The notes under the pieces: model-generated
Seen by the model: only the letters and a program-made list of their open reading frames with translations
Database searches by the model: none
What the model was told of the DNA's origin: nothing
Translations under genes and position numbers: made by a program
Shown here: positions 53,947 through 62,289 of the stretch, in pieces
How positions within the stretch are numbered: position 1 is the first letter of the stretch
Layout: every line of letters begins with the position of its first letter
Assembly: GCA_040506705.1 (NCBI GenBank)
Contig: JBEVWG010000002.1
Location: 124,001-188,000, forward strand
Direction of reading: 5' to 3'
Length of the DNA: 64,000 nucleotides
From: Thiodiazotropha sp040506705
GTDB taxonomy: Bacteria; Pseudomonadota; Gammaproteobacteria; Chromatiales; Chromatiaceae

Positions 53947-55086
53947 TCTAAGCTACCCATCATCGGGCTATCCTGCGCTTCCCATCTGGGCGGGGAGATC
54001 TCCCGCACGCCTGATCAGCAAGCCAGGGAGGAGCATTTCAAACCATCAACTATTCATCTGGATTCGACAGATCTTCGGCTGCCCTACTACGCAATCGATG
54101 AACAGTTCGATCAACCGGAGCGGACAGAAAGAATACTCTTCGAGGTCATAGAGAAGGCGCTGGAAAGAAGTCAATTAAACCCCGAGCAGATCGCCGAAAC
54201 CGGCCTCTTTATCGGCTCATCATCTTATGATCTTCGTCGCAGTGAAATTGAATACAAACGGCAACTCAGGGAGAACAGTCAGCAGGCAATCCCAATGCCA
54301 TTTACCGGCTACAACCACCTGGGTGAGTTGATCTGTGAGAAGTTCGGCATCAACACCGAACCTTTCAACATCAACTCTGCCTGCACCTCCAGCGCCAACG
54401 CCCTGTTGCTTGCCCAAAGCATGATTCAGCAGGGACGCTACCAACACGCCATCGTGGTGGGAATCGAACTCTTCAACGAGACCACAATCAATGGTTTTTC
54501 AGGTCTACAGCTGATTGCACAAGAGCGGATTGCACCTTTCGATAAGAACCGTGATGGCATCATCCTCGGCGAGTCCTGCTCAGCTGTGATCTTGAGCGCA
54601 ACGGAGCGCTCTGAAACAAGACTCTATCTACGTGGTGGTGGAAGCAGTTTTGATCCCTATAGCATTACCACATCAAACCCGGACGGCTCGACCATCGCCG
54701 AAACTCTGGAGATCGCCCTTAAGGAGACCGACACCCGCAAGGATGAGGTTGTGGCGATTAAAAGCCATGGCACCGCAACCTCTATGAATGACATCTCGGA
54801 GTCACGTGGCATTAAGGCTGTTTTCCCCCAGGATATGCCGGCGATCACAGCAATCAAACCCTATGTCGGCCACACTCTGGGCGCTTGCGGCACCCTTGAG
54901 CTTGTACTGTTCGGCCAGGCCATCAAGCAGGGATTTGTACCGAGAACACTCAATTTTGAAACCCTCGACCCGGAACTGGCTCTACTACCCTTGAGTGAGG
55001 ATATTGACGCCCAAAACGGTGTCTATCTACTTAACTATTTTGGTTTCGGTGGGAGTAACACCGTTCTTGTTTTGGAAAAGGTCTAA
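53935..55086 (+). CDS. Beta-ketoacyl-ACP synthase (FabF-like)
   Basis: 383 aa from the ATG at 53935; the frame reaches a TTG at 53914. The catalytic Cys-His-His triad is intact: NINSACTSSANAL with Cys150, IKSHGTATSMND with His278, and YVGHTLGACGTLE with His313. A KAS II-fold condensing enzyme working with the upstream carrier protein. It differs from housekeeping FabF in having no fab neighbours. It ends one base into the next, degenerate, synthase. Confidence 0.92.
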   Translation: MTSHSKLPIIGLSCASHLGGEISRTPDQQAREEHFKPSTIHLDSTDLRLPYYAIDEQFDQPERTERILFEVIEKALERSQLNPEQIAETGLFIGSSSYDLRRSEIEYKRQLRENSQQAIPMPFTGYNHLGELICEKFGINTEPFNINSACTSSANALLLAQSMIQQGRYQHAIVVGIELFNETTINGFSGLQLIAQERIAPFDKNRDGIILGESCSAVILSATERSETRLYLRGGGSSFDPYSITTSNPDGSTIAETLEIALKETDTRKDEVVAIKSHGTATSMNDISESRGIKAVFPQDMPAITAIKPYVGHTLGACGTLELVLFGQAIKQGFVPRTLNFETLDPELALLPLSEDIDAQNGVYLLNYFGFGGSNTVLVLEKV

Positions 55087-55955
55087 TGGAATTGAACCTG
55101 CCCCTGCTCGCCTATGGTGGCTATTGCCACACTGTTTCGCAGCAACTACCCAAGTTGAATTCGCTATTGAAGGCGCTTCCTTTCAAGCTGCCACGCCGTT
55201 CAGACAGGCTAACTCAACTCAGTCTGCTGGGGTTGGCAAACACTCCGGGCTGTTTGCCATTGAGCGAGCATACCAACTTGGTTCTCACCAGTGGCGATGC
55301 CAATTTGAGCAGTACCATTGCCAACAGTGAGCAGATCTTTGACAGCGGAACCATCCCCAACCCAATCGGCTTTATCAACACAGTTAACAACTCTACCTCA
55401 TATCACATCTGTATGACTCTGGGCATCTATGGCCAGGTAATCACCGTCTCCAGAGACCACTGCTCTCTCGAGGCGGGAATAGAGATAGCGAGTACGCTGC
55501 AGCACAGCGCTGACTCCCCCATCCTGCTCGGTACAGTTGATGAGATCCCCAATGACCTGGAGCAACACAGACGCCGTCTGAATATGAGTGACGATAGTCC
55601 ATTGGCTGAGGGGAGTTTCTGGTTTCTCTGCGGAGACCAGCCCGCCTCACAAACAGCACTGGCCACAATCAAATTTTGCGGCCCGATGCTAGACAAGGAT
55701 GAAGTAAGCTCTTTTTTCAGGGAACATCAGATCACTCACCACCTGCTGGGAGATTTCATCCAAAACTCACCATTAAAGGATCTGAAGTTACCCGGCAAGC
55801 GGTTTATAACAGCAAGCTGTGGTCACTACCTCACACAAAACGCCTACTATCTGCAAAGCTGGTTGAAGAGTGCCCAACAGGGGGAGCGCCTGGGCATGTT
55901 GAATGGCACGGCCGGCAGTCAGCGTCTGAGTGTCACTTTGATTGAAAAGCACTGA
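55086..55955 (+). CDS. Degenerate ketosynthase / chain-length-factor-like protein
   Basis: 289 aa. FINTVNNSTSYHICMTLGIY and VITVSRDHCSLEAGIEIAST follow the N-terminal half of a ketosynthase, but the active-site context is SRDHCS rather than the usual TACAS. The C-terminal His motifs are not recognisable, and the protein is ~100 residues shorter. It most likely acts as a non-catalytic partner (chain-length factor) of the intact synthase. Translationally coupled to it. Its last 23 bases overlap the convergent BtrH-like gene. Confidence 0.75.
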   Translation: MELNLPLLAYGGYCHTVSQQLPKLNSLLKALPFKLPRRSDRLTQLSLLGLANTPGCLPLSEHTNLVLTSGDANLSSTIANSEQIFDSGTIPNPIGFINTVNNSTSYHICMTLGIYGQVITVSRDHCSLEAGIEIASTLQHSADSPILLGTVDEIPNDLEQHRRRLNMSDDSPLAEGSFWFLCGDQPASQTALATIKFCGPMLDKDEVSSFFREHQITHHLLGDFIQNSPLKDLKLPGKRFITASCGHYLTQNAYYLQSWLKSAQQGERLGMLNGTAGSQRLSVTLIEKH

Positions 55956-56946
55956 GTCGGCCAAACAGAGCTGCCTCTTTCTCAGCAATCCTGTCCAGCT
56001 GATCAGCTATCGAGTCGAAGGTATCGTCATAGCGCGCTTTACTTTTGCGCGCGCACATCAGTGCGAACAGACGCCACTCATCACCGATGGAGGACATCTC
56101 TTCCGCGGCCTCAGAGAGTTGTTCAGAAGCCAGGATCTCTGATGCCTCCTGCAGGAAGGCTGCATACATAAAGCGAAATCCACCACCCCCGGTGCCAATC
56201 TCCTCCTGCATGCGAACTATATGTCCCAGATAGAGATGAGCATAACGTTCTTCAGCATCCGCCAGCTTACGAATCTTTTTGGCAACCATGTGAATCCCTT
56301 TGGAACCGGCGATGGGTACCGGGCTTTTGGGGCCATTGATTTTGGCCGTAAATCGAATCGATTTGGGCAATACCGTCTCGAAATCTATCTCCGCCGGAAC
56401 CTCTTCTGGATAGTAGAGTAAGCCTTTGGGCGCCAGCGCACCTTTGGCAAACCGAGCCTTGCTCAAACTCTCCCTGTCGACTGTCACCAGATGGGAAAAA
56501 ACCGGGTCACTGACCTGAAACTCCTGCGCTTCCCTGCCATACACCAACAGATTGTGGGCATTAAAGTGGAAACGCATATCCTCTGGAAAATAGGGGAGAA
56601 AAAAGACAGAGGTCTGCAACCCTACGATCCGCCCATCATCCAACAGTCGATCCAGCACCTGCTCACCCTCGGCAGGTTTGCGGAATTTCTGGAAATTCAT
56701 CTTCAGGCCACTGATACGCTTCGACAAGGCACGTATTATCATTCGTGGTGGTGTGCGATAGGCGATCAGCGGCAAACCATTGATTTTCACCAAAGGAATA
56801 TAGGCATAGGTCAAACCACTGGCGAGGCCAAAGGCCATCGGTTCTGACACCGCCAAGCCATAGTGACGGAGCATGGCAGACATTACACCGGTTTCACAAT
56901 GTGCCGCATGTCGGTGTTCGAAGGTTGTATTATTCTTATCAGTCAT
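55933..56946 (-). CDS. BtrH-type acyltransferase-like protein
   Basis: 337 aa matching the BtrH N-terminal/DUF4872 architecture. The putative Cys-His-Asp triad is Cys17 in HAAHCETGVMSAM, His131 in FHFNAHNLLVYG and Asp147 in VSDPVF. BtrH transfers an acyl group from a carrier protein in butirosin synthesis, so this protein may offload the ACP-bound chain onto an acceptor. The C-terminal half (~190-337) is helical. Last gene of the minus-strand operon, overlapping the previous gene by eight bases. Confidence 0.82.
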   Translation of the reverse strand: MTDKNNTTFEHRHAAHCETGVMSAMLRHYGLAVSEPMAFGLASGLTYAYIPLVKINGLPLIAYRTPPRMIIRALSKRISGLKMNFQKFRKPAEGEQVLDRLLDDGRIVGLQTSVFFLPYFPEDMRFHFNAHNLLVYGREAQEFQVSDPVFSHLVTVDRESLSKARFAKGALAPKGLLYYPEEVPAEIDFETVLPKSIRFTAKINGPKSPVPIAGSKGIHMVAKKIRKLADAEERYAHLYLGHIVRMQEEIGTGGGGFRFMYAAFLQEASEILASEQLSEAAEEMSSIGDEWRLFALMCARKSKARYDDTFDSIADQLDRIAEKEAALFGRLSAFQSK

Positions 56947-57346
56947 ATTGTTCAGGCAGTTGGCTCAATGTCTTGCTATCAATACCCAGCACGTCAGCAT
57001 AATTTGCCAGTTTTTGCGCAGAGAGCCGGGAGAAGCGCTGCGGGGAGAAATCCCGCTTAACCATCCATTGAAAACGCCCCACCGCCTGGGCCAACATCGC
57101 CAGATCCATTCTCTGGTGATACATATGAAATTCCAACGGCGAGGTAGTGCCCTGCTTTGCGCGGGCATAGGCATCCTTGGTCAGGCGCTTGATCTCATCC
57201 AGAGCTTGACCCAGCACGATCTCTTCAACCTCCCACCCGCTGGTCTCCGAAGATTCAATCCGGCCAGCTTCCGATTCAGCGTAGATCACTTTGGTCTCAC
57301 CGCCCAGCGAATCAGCCTTATCCTGAGGCACATCTTTTATCTTCAT
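56939..57346 (-). CDS. Unknown 135-aa protein of the biosynthetic operon
   Basis: Soluble. The C-terminal ~80 residues are helical (LDEIKRLTKDAYARAKQ, YHQRMDLAMLAQAVGRFQW, LSAQKLANYADVLGI), reminiscent of a helix-turn-helix-like or scaffold fold rather than an enzyme. No catalytic motif visible. It overlaps the upstream ketosynthase by four bases and the BtrH gene by eight, so it is co-produced with them. Family not recognised. Confidence 0.7.
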   Translation of the reverse strand: MKIKDVPQDKADSLGGETKVIYAESEAGRIESSETSGWEVEEIVLGQALDEIKRLTKDAYARAKQGTTSPLEFHMYHQRMDLAMLAQAVGRFQWMVKRDFSPQRFSRLSAQKLANYADVLGIDSKTLSQLPEQYD

Positions 57347-58491
57347 ACCACACTCAGCAACATGAAAGAGCTGGAGAAACGACCACTCTCAGGCACGAAA
57401 CAGAGCAACCTGTCACCACTGCGCAATCGCCCGGATTTGAGGATCTCATCCAGCATGATGTAAATAGAGGCAGAACCGGTATTCCCCTTGCTGGTGAGGT
57501 TGGTAAACCACCGCTCCCTGGGAATCTCAAAGTTCAGTTCAACCAGCGCTTCGTAGACCTTTTCATCAAAATACATGGAGGAGATATGGGGTAGAAAATA
57601 GTCTACCTGATCAGCCTGTAAGCCGGTCTTGGCGATCACCCGCTTCAGGGTCTCCTTGACGGCCATGGGTACAATATTTTCATTGAGCAGCTTAACATCC
57701 TGTTTGATACTCATGATCGAATGATCGATCAGCCCCTGCTGGCTATAGAGTTTCCAGCTCTTCAGACTGCCATCTTCGAACTTTTCAGCCCCTGAGTACA
57801 TACAGGTCTCAAGCTCGTTGGCATAGGAGTAGATCTCTATCCAGTTTATTTCGAGCACTGGCTGCTGTGCACGCTGATTCGGTTCGCTTTCCAAACGAAA
57901 GGCCCCAGCCCCGTCGGAGAGCATCCAGCGTAGAAAATCTTTCTCAAAGGCTATCTCTGGTTTTTTCTCCAGACTTTCAACTTTATATTTTGATTCGCCT
58001 TCAAAATGGTTGGCACGTAGTACCGGGGAGACCAGCTCGGAACCGGTCGAAACAGCCTGAGAGAACTCACCACTTTTAACTGCCAGATAGGCATACTTCA
58101 GTGCAGCTGCGCCACTCAGGCATATGCCGGAGGTGGAGATAACTTCACAGCAGGCATTACCCAGCTCACCATGCACCATCAGTCCATGGCCGGGCATGAT
58201 TTGATCCGGTATCGAGGTTCCGGAAACCAGGCACTGCATCTGATCAAGCTCATCATCAGAAGCGAACAGGCCACGCACACAGGATGCAGTCATTTCTGCA
58301 TTATTGTGGCTCATCTCACCACTCTCTGGATCGATGGCGTAGTAACGTTGTTTGATACCATTGCTGCGTAACACCAGACGCTTTGCTCGGGACGGCTTGC
58401 CCCCCACCATACCCAGTACAGCTTCGATCTGGTCGTTTTCAACGGGTTGATTCGGCAGAAAAGCCGAAGTATTAGTGATATATGCCCTCAT
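57343..58491 (-). CDS. Beta-ketoacyl-ACP synthase III (DarB-like)
   Basis: 382-aa KAS III-fold enzyme with an intact triad: Cys124 in EVISTSGICLSGAA, His302 in YFLPHISSM, and Asn337 in SKGNTGSAS. It is about 60 residues longer than housekeeping FabH (~320), like the DarB/OleA branch that condenses long acyl chains. DarB condenses 3-oxoacyl and acyl units into cyclohexanedione precursors of dialkylresorcinols. Overlaps the DarA-like gene by four bases. Confidence 0.88.
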   Translation of the reverse strand: MRAYITNTSAFLPNQPVENDQIEAVLGMVGGKPSRAKRLVLRSNGIKQRYYAIDPESGEMSHNNAEMTASCVRGLFASDDELDQMQCLVSGTSIPDQIMPGHGLMVHGELGNACCEVISTSGICLSGAAALKYAYLAVKSGEFSQAVSTGSELVSPVLRANHFEGESKYKVESLEKKPEIAFEKDFLRWMLSDGAGAFRLESEPNQRAQQPVLEINWIEIYSYANELETCMYSGAEKFEDGSLKSWKLYSQQGLIDHSIMSIKQDVKLLNENIVPMAVKETLKRVIAKTGLQADQVDYFLPHISSMYFDEKVYEALVELNFEIPRERWFTNLTSKGNTGSASIYIMLDEILKSGRLRSGDRLLCFVPESGRFSSSFMLLSVV

Positions 58492-59441
58492 TTACTGCAA
58501 CCGAATTCTTCCATGCGCTCATCTCCTGAACCAGAGGGCGCTTCAAAATAGTATTTGCTCTGTAGATGCTTTTTTTTCATAAGCGGCGCTAAAAGCACCT
58601 TCAATAACATACTGATTGGCACCACGGTTATGATCATCAGAATCAGAAATACCACATAGATTGCCAGAACCGGAACCCGTTTTGGATCCCCCTGTTTACC
58701 GATCGAACGTAACAATTTACCCCAAACCTTAAAACTGCGGAAACCAACCTTTTCCGACTGAATCTGGCTCACATCCGCCTCAACAGCCTTCAATCCATAT
58801 AGCATAGGGCCTTGATCCTTCTCTTTATCTTTTGCAAGTCCTGCCTCAATCGCTTTTCCGAAACGGCAGCACGCTTCAATATCCTGGTTGGAAACACCCG
58901 CTGCGGGGAACCCCCAGAAAGCACCCTTTTTACCCGTCCATAACCATCGTGGGGTGGTCACAAAGGAGGCCAATAACGAACCTTGATCGGTCAATACCAC
59001 ATTATCAAGCAAACGGGCGCCACAGTCATCCAACATCGCCTTCATGGTCTCCTGAGCCCGGGTCCACATATTACGGCAGCCAATGATGGTAATCACAGGT
59101 TTACCCTTAAGCAGCTCTTTACCCTGTTCACTCTGCATAAAACTGGTGATCGGCAGTGCAGGCGCGAGAAACCAGACCTGATAGGCAATAATTACCAGAT
59201 CAGTATCACTATGTGCCGCCAGGTCAGAGGGTTGAAGCTCTGGCGCATCCAAAGCCACACACTCTGGAAACACATCCAGAAATTTGAAAAATGGCCAGGG
59301 AAAAGGATAGGGCTCAACTGGCTGAAGGGTCTCTATGGAGACCTCCAAATCGGGGGAAGCAATCAGCGGCCGGGAAACAGACTCAATGATACTGGATAGC
59401 TGGCCGGTCTGAGAATATTGAATGACAAGTATTTTTTTCAT
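58488..59441 (-). CDS. DarA-like flavodoxin-fold protein with C-terminal membrane anchor
   Basis: About 317 aa from the ATG at 59441; an upstream frame extension has no ribosome site. IQYSQTGQLSSI is a flavodoxin phosphate-loop signature, and TIIGCRNMWTRAQ and FAPALP-type segments follow the flavodoxin-like fold. A hydrophobic segment (VPVLAIYVVFLILMIITVVP, ~268-287) near the C-terminus suggests membrane tethering. The family is commonly annotated as dialkylresorcinol condensing enzyme DarA, the probable aromatising partner of DarB. First gene of the minus-strand operon. Confidence 0.82.
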   Translation of the reverse strand: MKKILVIQYSQTGQLSSIIESVSRPLIASPDLEVSIETLQPVEPYPFPWPFFKFLDVFPECVALDAPELQPSDLAAHSDTDLVIIAYQVWFLAPALPITSFMQSEQGKELLKGKPVITIIGCRNMWTRAQETMKAMLDDCGARLLDNVVLTDQGSLLASFVTTPRWLWTGKKGAFWGFPAAGVSNQDIEACCRFGKAIEAGLAKDKEKDQGPMLYGLKAVEADVSQIQSEKVGFRSFKVWGKLLRSIGKQGDPKRVPVLAIYVVFLILMIITVVPISMLLKVLLAPLMKKKHLQSKYYFEAPSGSGDERMEEFGCSK

Positions 59442-59870
59442 ATCTGGACAGGTATTAATCAGGCATTTCCACTTAACACATCCAAAGGAGGCGCAAGACA
59501 CTTACTAACCGGCAGCATCTCCATATTTTTACCGGATAGCCTGACTATCTGAGCAAGAGACTCAGCATGATCAATTTTTAACCCGACAACTGAGTATGCC
59601 GAATCTATAGGGGTGCATTCGAATCACACCCGATTCCGCTTGCATGGTACTGTCTCGGTTCGCCCCAAATAAGGACATCAGGATACAGTCAATTATGTCA
59701 AACCATAGTGTCTGAAGCTTTCCAAAACATGATGATCACTGAGACAGGGCCAGTCTGCCTATGGATAGGAGTTCTGTCAATCGAGGAGGGATAGAGTAGA
59801 AGAGTCTGGTGCAGATCAAAAAAAAGACCACCGAGCGTTGATCGGCCCGGTGGTCTGGTCTGTTTATGCT
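59442..59870. other. Gene-free region upstream of the darA-like operon
   Basis: No gene recognised. The operon promoter should be here, but no clear hexamer pair stands out. It includes the chemoreceptor terminator at its far end. Confidence 0.45.
59818..59856 (-). terminator. Rho-independent terminator of the CZB chemoreceptor gene
   Basis: AGACCACCG and CGGTGGTCT pair perfectly around a 14-base loop, with a minus-strand T-run of about eight. It starts 15 bases past the chemoreceptor stop. Confidence 0.88.
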
Positions 59871-62132
59871 CTACAACTTGCTCTTTATCGACCCCATCAG
59901 AGCAACAATATTTTCTGACATCGGGCCGACCCGCTGATACTCGCGCTCAGCCCCAGCGAGGTCGCCGCGTTTCTTTAACTCAGCAATGGTCTTTATCAGT
60001 TCGTGAAGCTCCTTGTGAGGCTTCTCTATCTCACGAATCTCACTGATATGTCCCAGATCAGTTCGACCATGCGCGTCATACCATTTACCAAAGCCACACT
60101 GGGTATGATCAAAGGCAACCCGTTCATCCAGAGCGCCCTTTCCATCCAGGAAACTACGCAGCTTTGTTTTCCAGCTCAGATGGGCGAGCATCGCCTGCTG
60201 CAGATGCTTGCCATGAGTATCACCGATATTGAACTGATCCAACAGGTGACTCAGCTTATCGACTTCATCAGACATCTCTGTGCTTGCCTGATAGCTCTTA
60301 TCAGAGTCTTTATAGGTCTCATCCGCAATCTGGGTAATCTCGATAATATTGCGATTGATATCCTCAGCCACTGCACTCTGCTCTTCCGCTGCAGTGGCAA
60401 TCTGTGCACTCATACCAGAAATTGAGTCGATAACCTGGTTAATCTCCTCAAGGGAGGCGTGTGCCCGTCCAGCCTGCTCCACGCTTTCCGCTGCCTGTTG
60501 TTGACTGGTCTCCATTACAGCAACCGTCTTGTGCACCCCTGACTGCAGGCTCTCAATCATCTCCTGGATCTCTTCCGTAGAATCCTGGGTACGCTTGGCC
60601 AGTGTACGAACCTCATCTGCCACTACCGCGAATCCACGCCCCTGCTCTCCAGCCCGGGCCGCCTCGATGGCTGCATTCAGTGCCAACAGGTTGGTCTGAT
60701 CAGCAATACCGCGTATGACATCCAACACAGAACCAATACGCTCACTGTCCTCGGCCACATGCTGCACTGTCTCTACCGCCTTGCCAACATCCGTCGCCAG
60801 GCGATCGATACTATTGGTCACATCCATGACGACTGTACGCCCCGAATTTGCCTGCACATCTGCCTCTCGAGCCGCTTCTGCGGTCTGGGTGGTATTGTGC
60901 GCCACCTCGTGCACAGTGGCTGACATCTGCGTCATGGCGGTAGCTACCTGGGCGGTCTGTTCGTGCTGTTGACGAATTCCGCTATTGGTATGCTCAGCCA
61001 GGTTAGCGAATTCACCGATCTGCACACTCAGGTTACCTGCAGAGTTGGAGACACTTTTCACCATACCTTCAATCTTTTCAGCGAAGCGGTTATAGGCCTT
61101 GGAGAGACGGGAAATCTCATCTTCTCCACTCTCATCCATACGTACTGTCAGGTCACCATCGGCAGAGGCGATACCCTCCATTGCCTTAGCCGCGACACAG
61201 ATGGGTTTAACTACGCCACCACTGATCACCCAAACCAGAAAACCGATTACGATCACAGAACCCAGGCCCAAGGCAAATAACATCCAGGTAAGACTGGAGA
61301 TTGCATTTGCTGCTTCAGAGCGATCCTTGGCAACGATCAAAATGCCAATCGGGTCACCGGAATAGTTGCTGATATTCGCTGCATAGAAGGCCACTGGTTT
61401 GCTGTTAAGCTCACCTCGGCCATAGTGACTTTCACCACCTAGAATCGCAGAAAACTCATCTGAGGAGATCAGGTTATTACCTTCCATTGTGGAGGCGAAT
61501 CGATCCATGACGCCTTTGCGATCGATATAGAGCTCCAGATCCACATCATGATGCTTGGCATATTCATCGAAAAAAGCCTGTCCAAACGACATGCCAAATT
61601 CAACCGTACCGATATGCTTACCCTGATGACTTACAGGCACCAGCCCTCTGATACCAAGACCGGCTACACCGACCTCTAGCCCCTGGATTGGATTTTTTTC
61701 ACGATTGCCCTCTACCACTGTAAGGCGGAAACCAGATAGATCGTCACCAAATTTTGCTGGCTTGTGTACCCGTAGAAAGGAAGTTGCAGGCGGCTCATGA
61801 AATTGGAACTGCCTAACCCCATACTCCTTCTTGAGCTTTGCGAAACCAGGCGCGAAGAGATCAGACAGGGCTTGCCTGTCTTTATTACTAAAGGCCTCCT
61901 GAACATCGGGAACACCCGCCACCAAGGCGCTCATGGCCCGTGCCAGTCGCCCCTCGGATTCAATTCCTGAAACTACATTTTCGAAAATCTCGCTGATTTC
62001 ATTCTCTTCAGAGGCGCTGAGAATCCCCCCCATGAAGTTGAATGTTGTGAAAAGTGTAATGGCCAGAACAACCAATACAGCGAATACAGTCGCGTAGACA
62101 AAGCGAGCCGAAATGCCAATACTGCGTAACAT
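59871..62132 (-). CDS. Methyl-accepting chemotaxis protein with double Cache and C-terminal CZB domain
   Basis: 753 aa. TM1 ~10-32. A periplasmic double-Cache domain ~35-285 (FQFHEPPATSFLRVHKP, GLVPVSHQGKHIGTVEFGMS). TM2 ~288-312, HAMP, signalling hairpin with EQGRGFAVVADEVRTLA. The C-terminal CZB zinc-binding domain runs ~640-745: HLSWKTKLRSFL, then HTQCGFGKWYDAHG with the Cys ligand, and HKELHELIKTI. CZB domains bind zinc and sense redox or hypochlorite. Monocistronic with its own terminator. Confidence 0.93.
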   Translation of the reverse strand: MLRSIGISARFVYATVFAVLVVLAITLFTTFNFMGGILSASEENEISEIFENVVSGIESEGRLARAMSALVAGVPDVQEAFSNKDRQALSDLFAPGFAKLKKEYGVRQFQFHEPPATSFLRVHKPAKFGDDLSGFRLTVVEGNREKNPIQGLEVGVAGLGIRGLVPVSHQGKHIGTVEFGMSFGQAFFDEYAKHHDVDLELYIDRKGVMDRFASTMEGNNLISSDEFSAILGGESHYGRGELNSKPVAFYAANISNYSGDPIGILIVAKDRSEAANAISSLTWMLFALGLGSVIVIGFLVWVISGGVVKPICVAAKAMEGIASADGDLTVRMDESGEDEISRLSKAYNRFAEKIEGMVKSVSNSAGNLSVQIGEFANLAEHTNSGIRQQHEQTAQVATAMTQMSATVHEVAHNTTQTAEAAREADVQANSGRTVVMDVTNSIDRLATDVGKAVETVQHVAEDSERIGSVLDVIRGIADQTNLLALNAAIEAARAGEQGRGFAVVADEVRTLAKRTQDSTEEIQEMIESLQSGVHKTVAVMETSQQQAAESVEQAGRAHASLEEINQVIDSISGMSAQIATAAEEQSAVAEDINRNIIEITQIADETYKDSDKSYQASTEMSDEVDKLSHLLDQFNIGDTHGKHLQQAMLAHLSWKTKLRSFLDGKGALDERVAFDHTQCGFGKWYDAHGRTDLGHISEIREIEKPHKELHELIKTIAELKKRGDLAGAEREYQRVGPMSENIVALMGSIKSKL

Positions 62133-62227
62133 TAGTTTTTCCTCAGAAAATGACGACTCCCTTCGTGCAAAATAGATTTTTCAACATTGGTAACGGCTAA
62201 ATCAGGAAAATATTTAACAGAGTTTAC

Positions 62228-62259
62228 AAAAAAACCCGCCTCCTGACGGAGGCGGGTTT
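62228..62259 (-). terminator. Rho-independent terminator of groEL
   Basis: AACCCGCCTCC and GGAGGCGGGTT pair perfectly around TGAC, followed on the minus strand by seven T. It lies 30 bases past the groEL stop. Confidence 0.9.
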
Positions 62260-62289
62260 ACGGTATTGAACGTATCAGCTGTAGGGCTT

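Noticed and set aside
56873..57463. 196-codon frame antisense to the biosynthetic operon
   Set aside because: It crosses the start and stop overlaps of two real minus-strand genes and has no motif.
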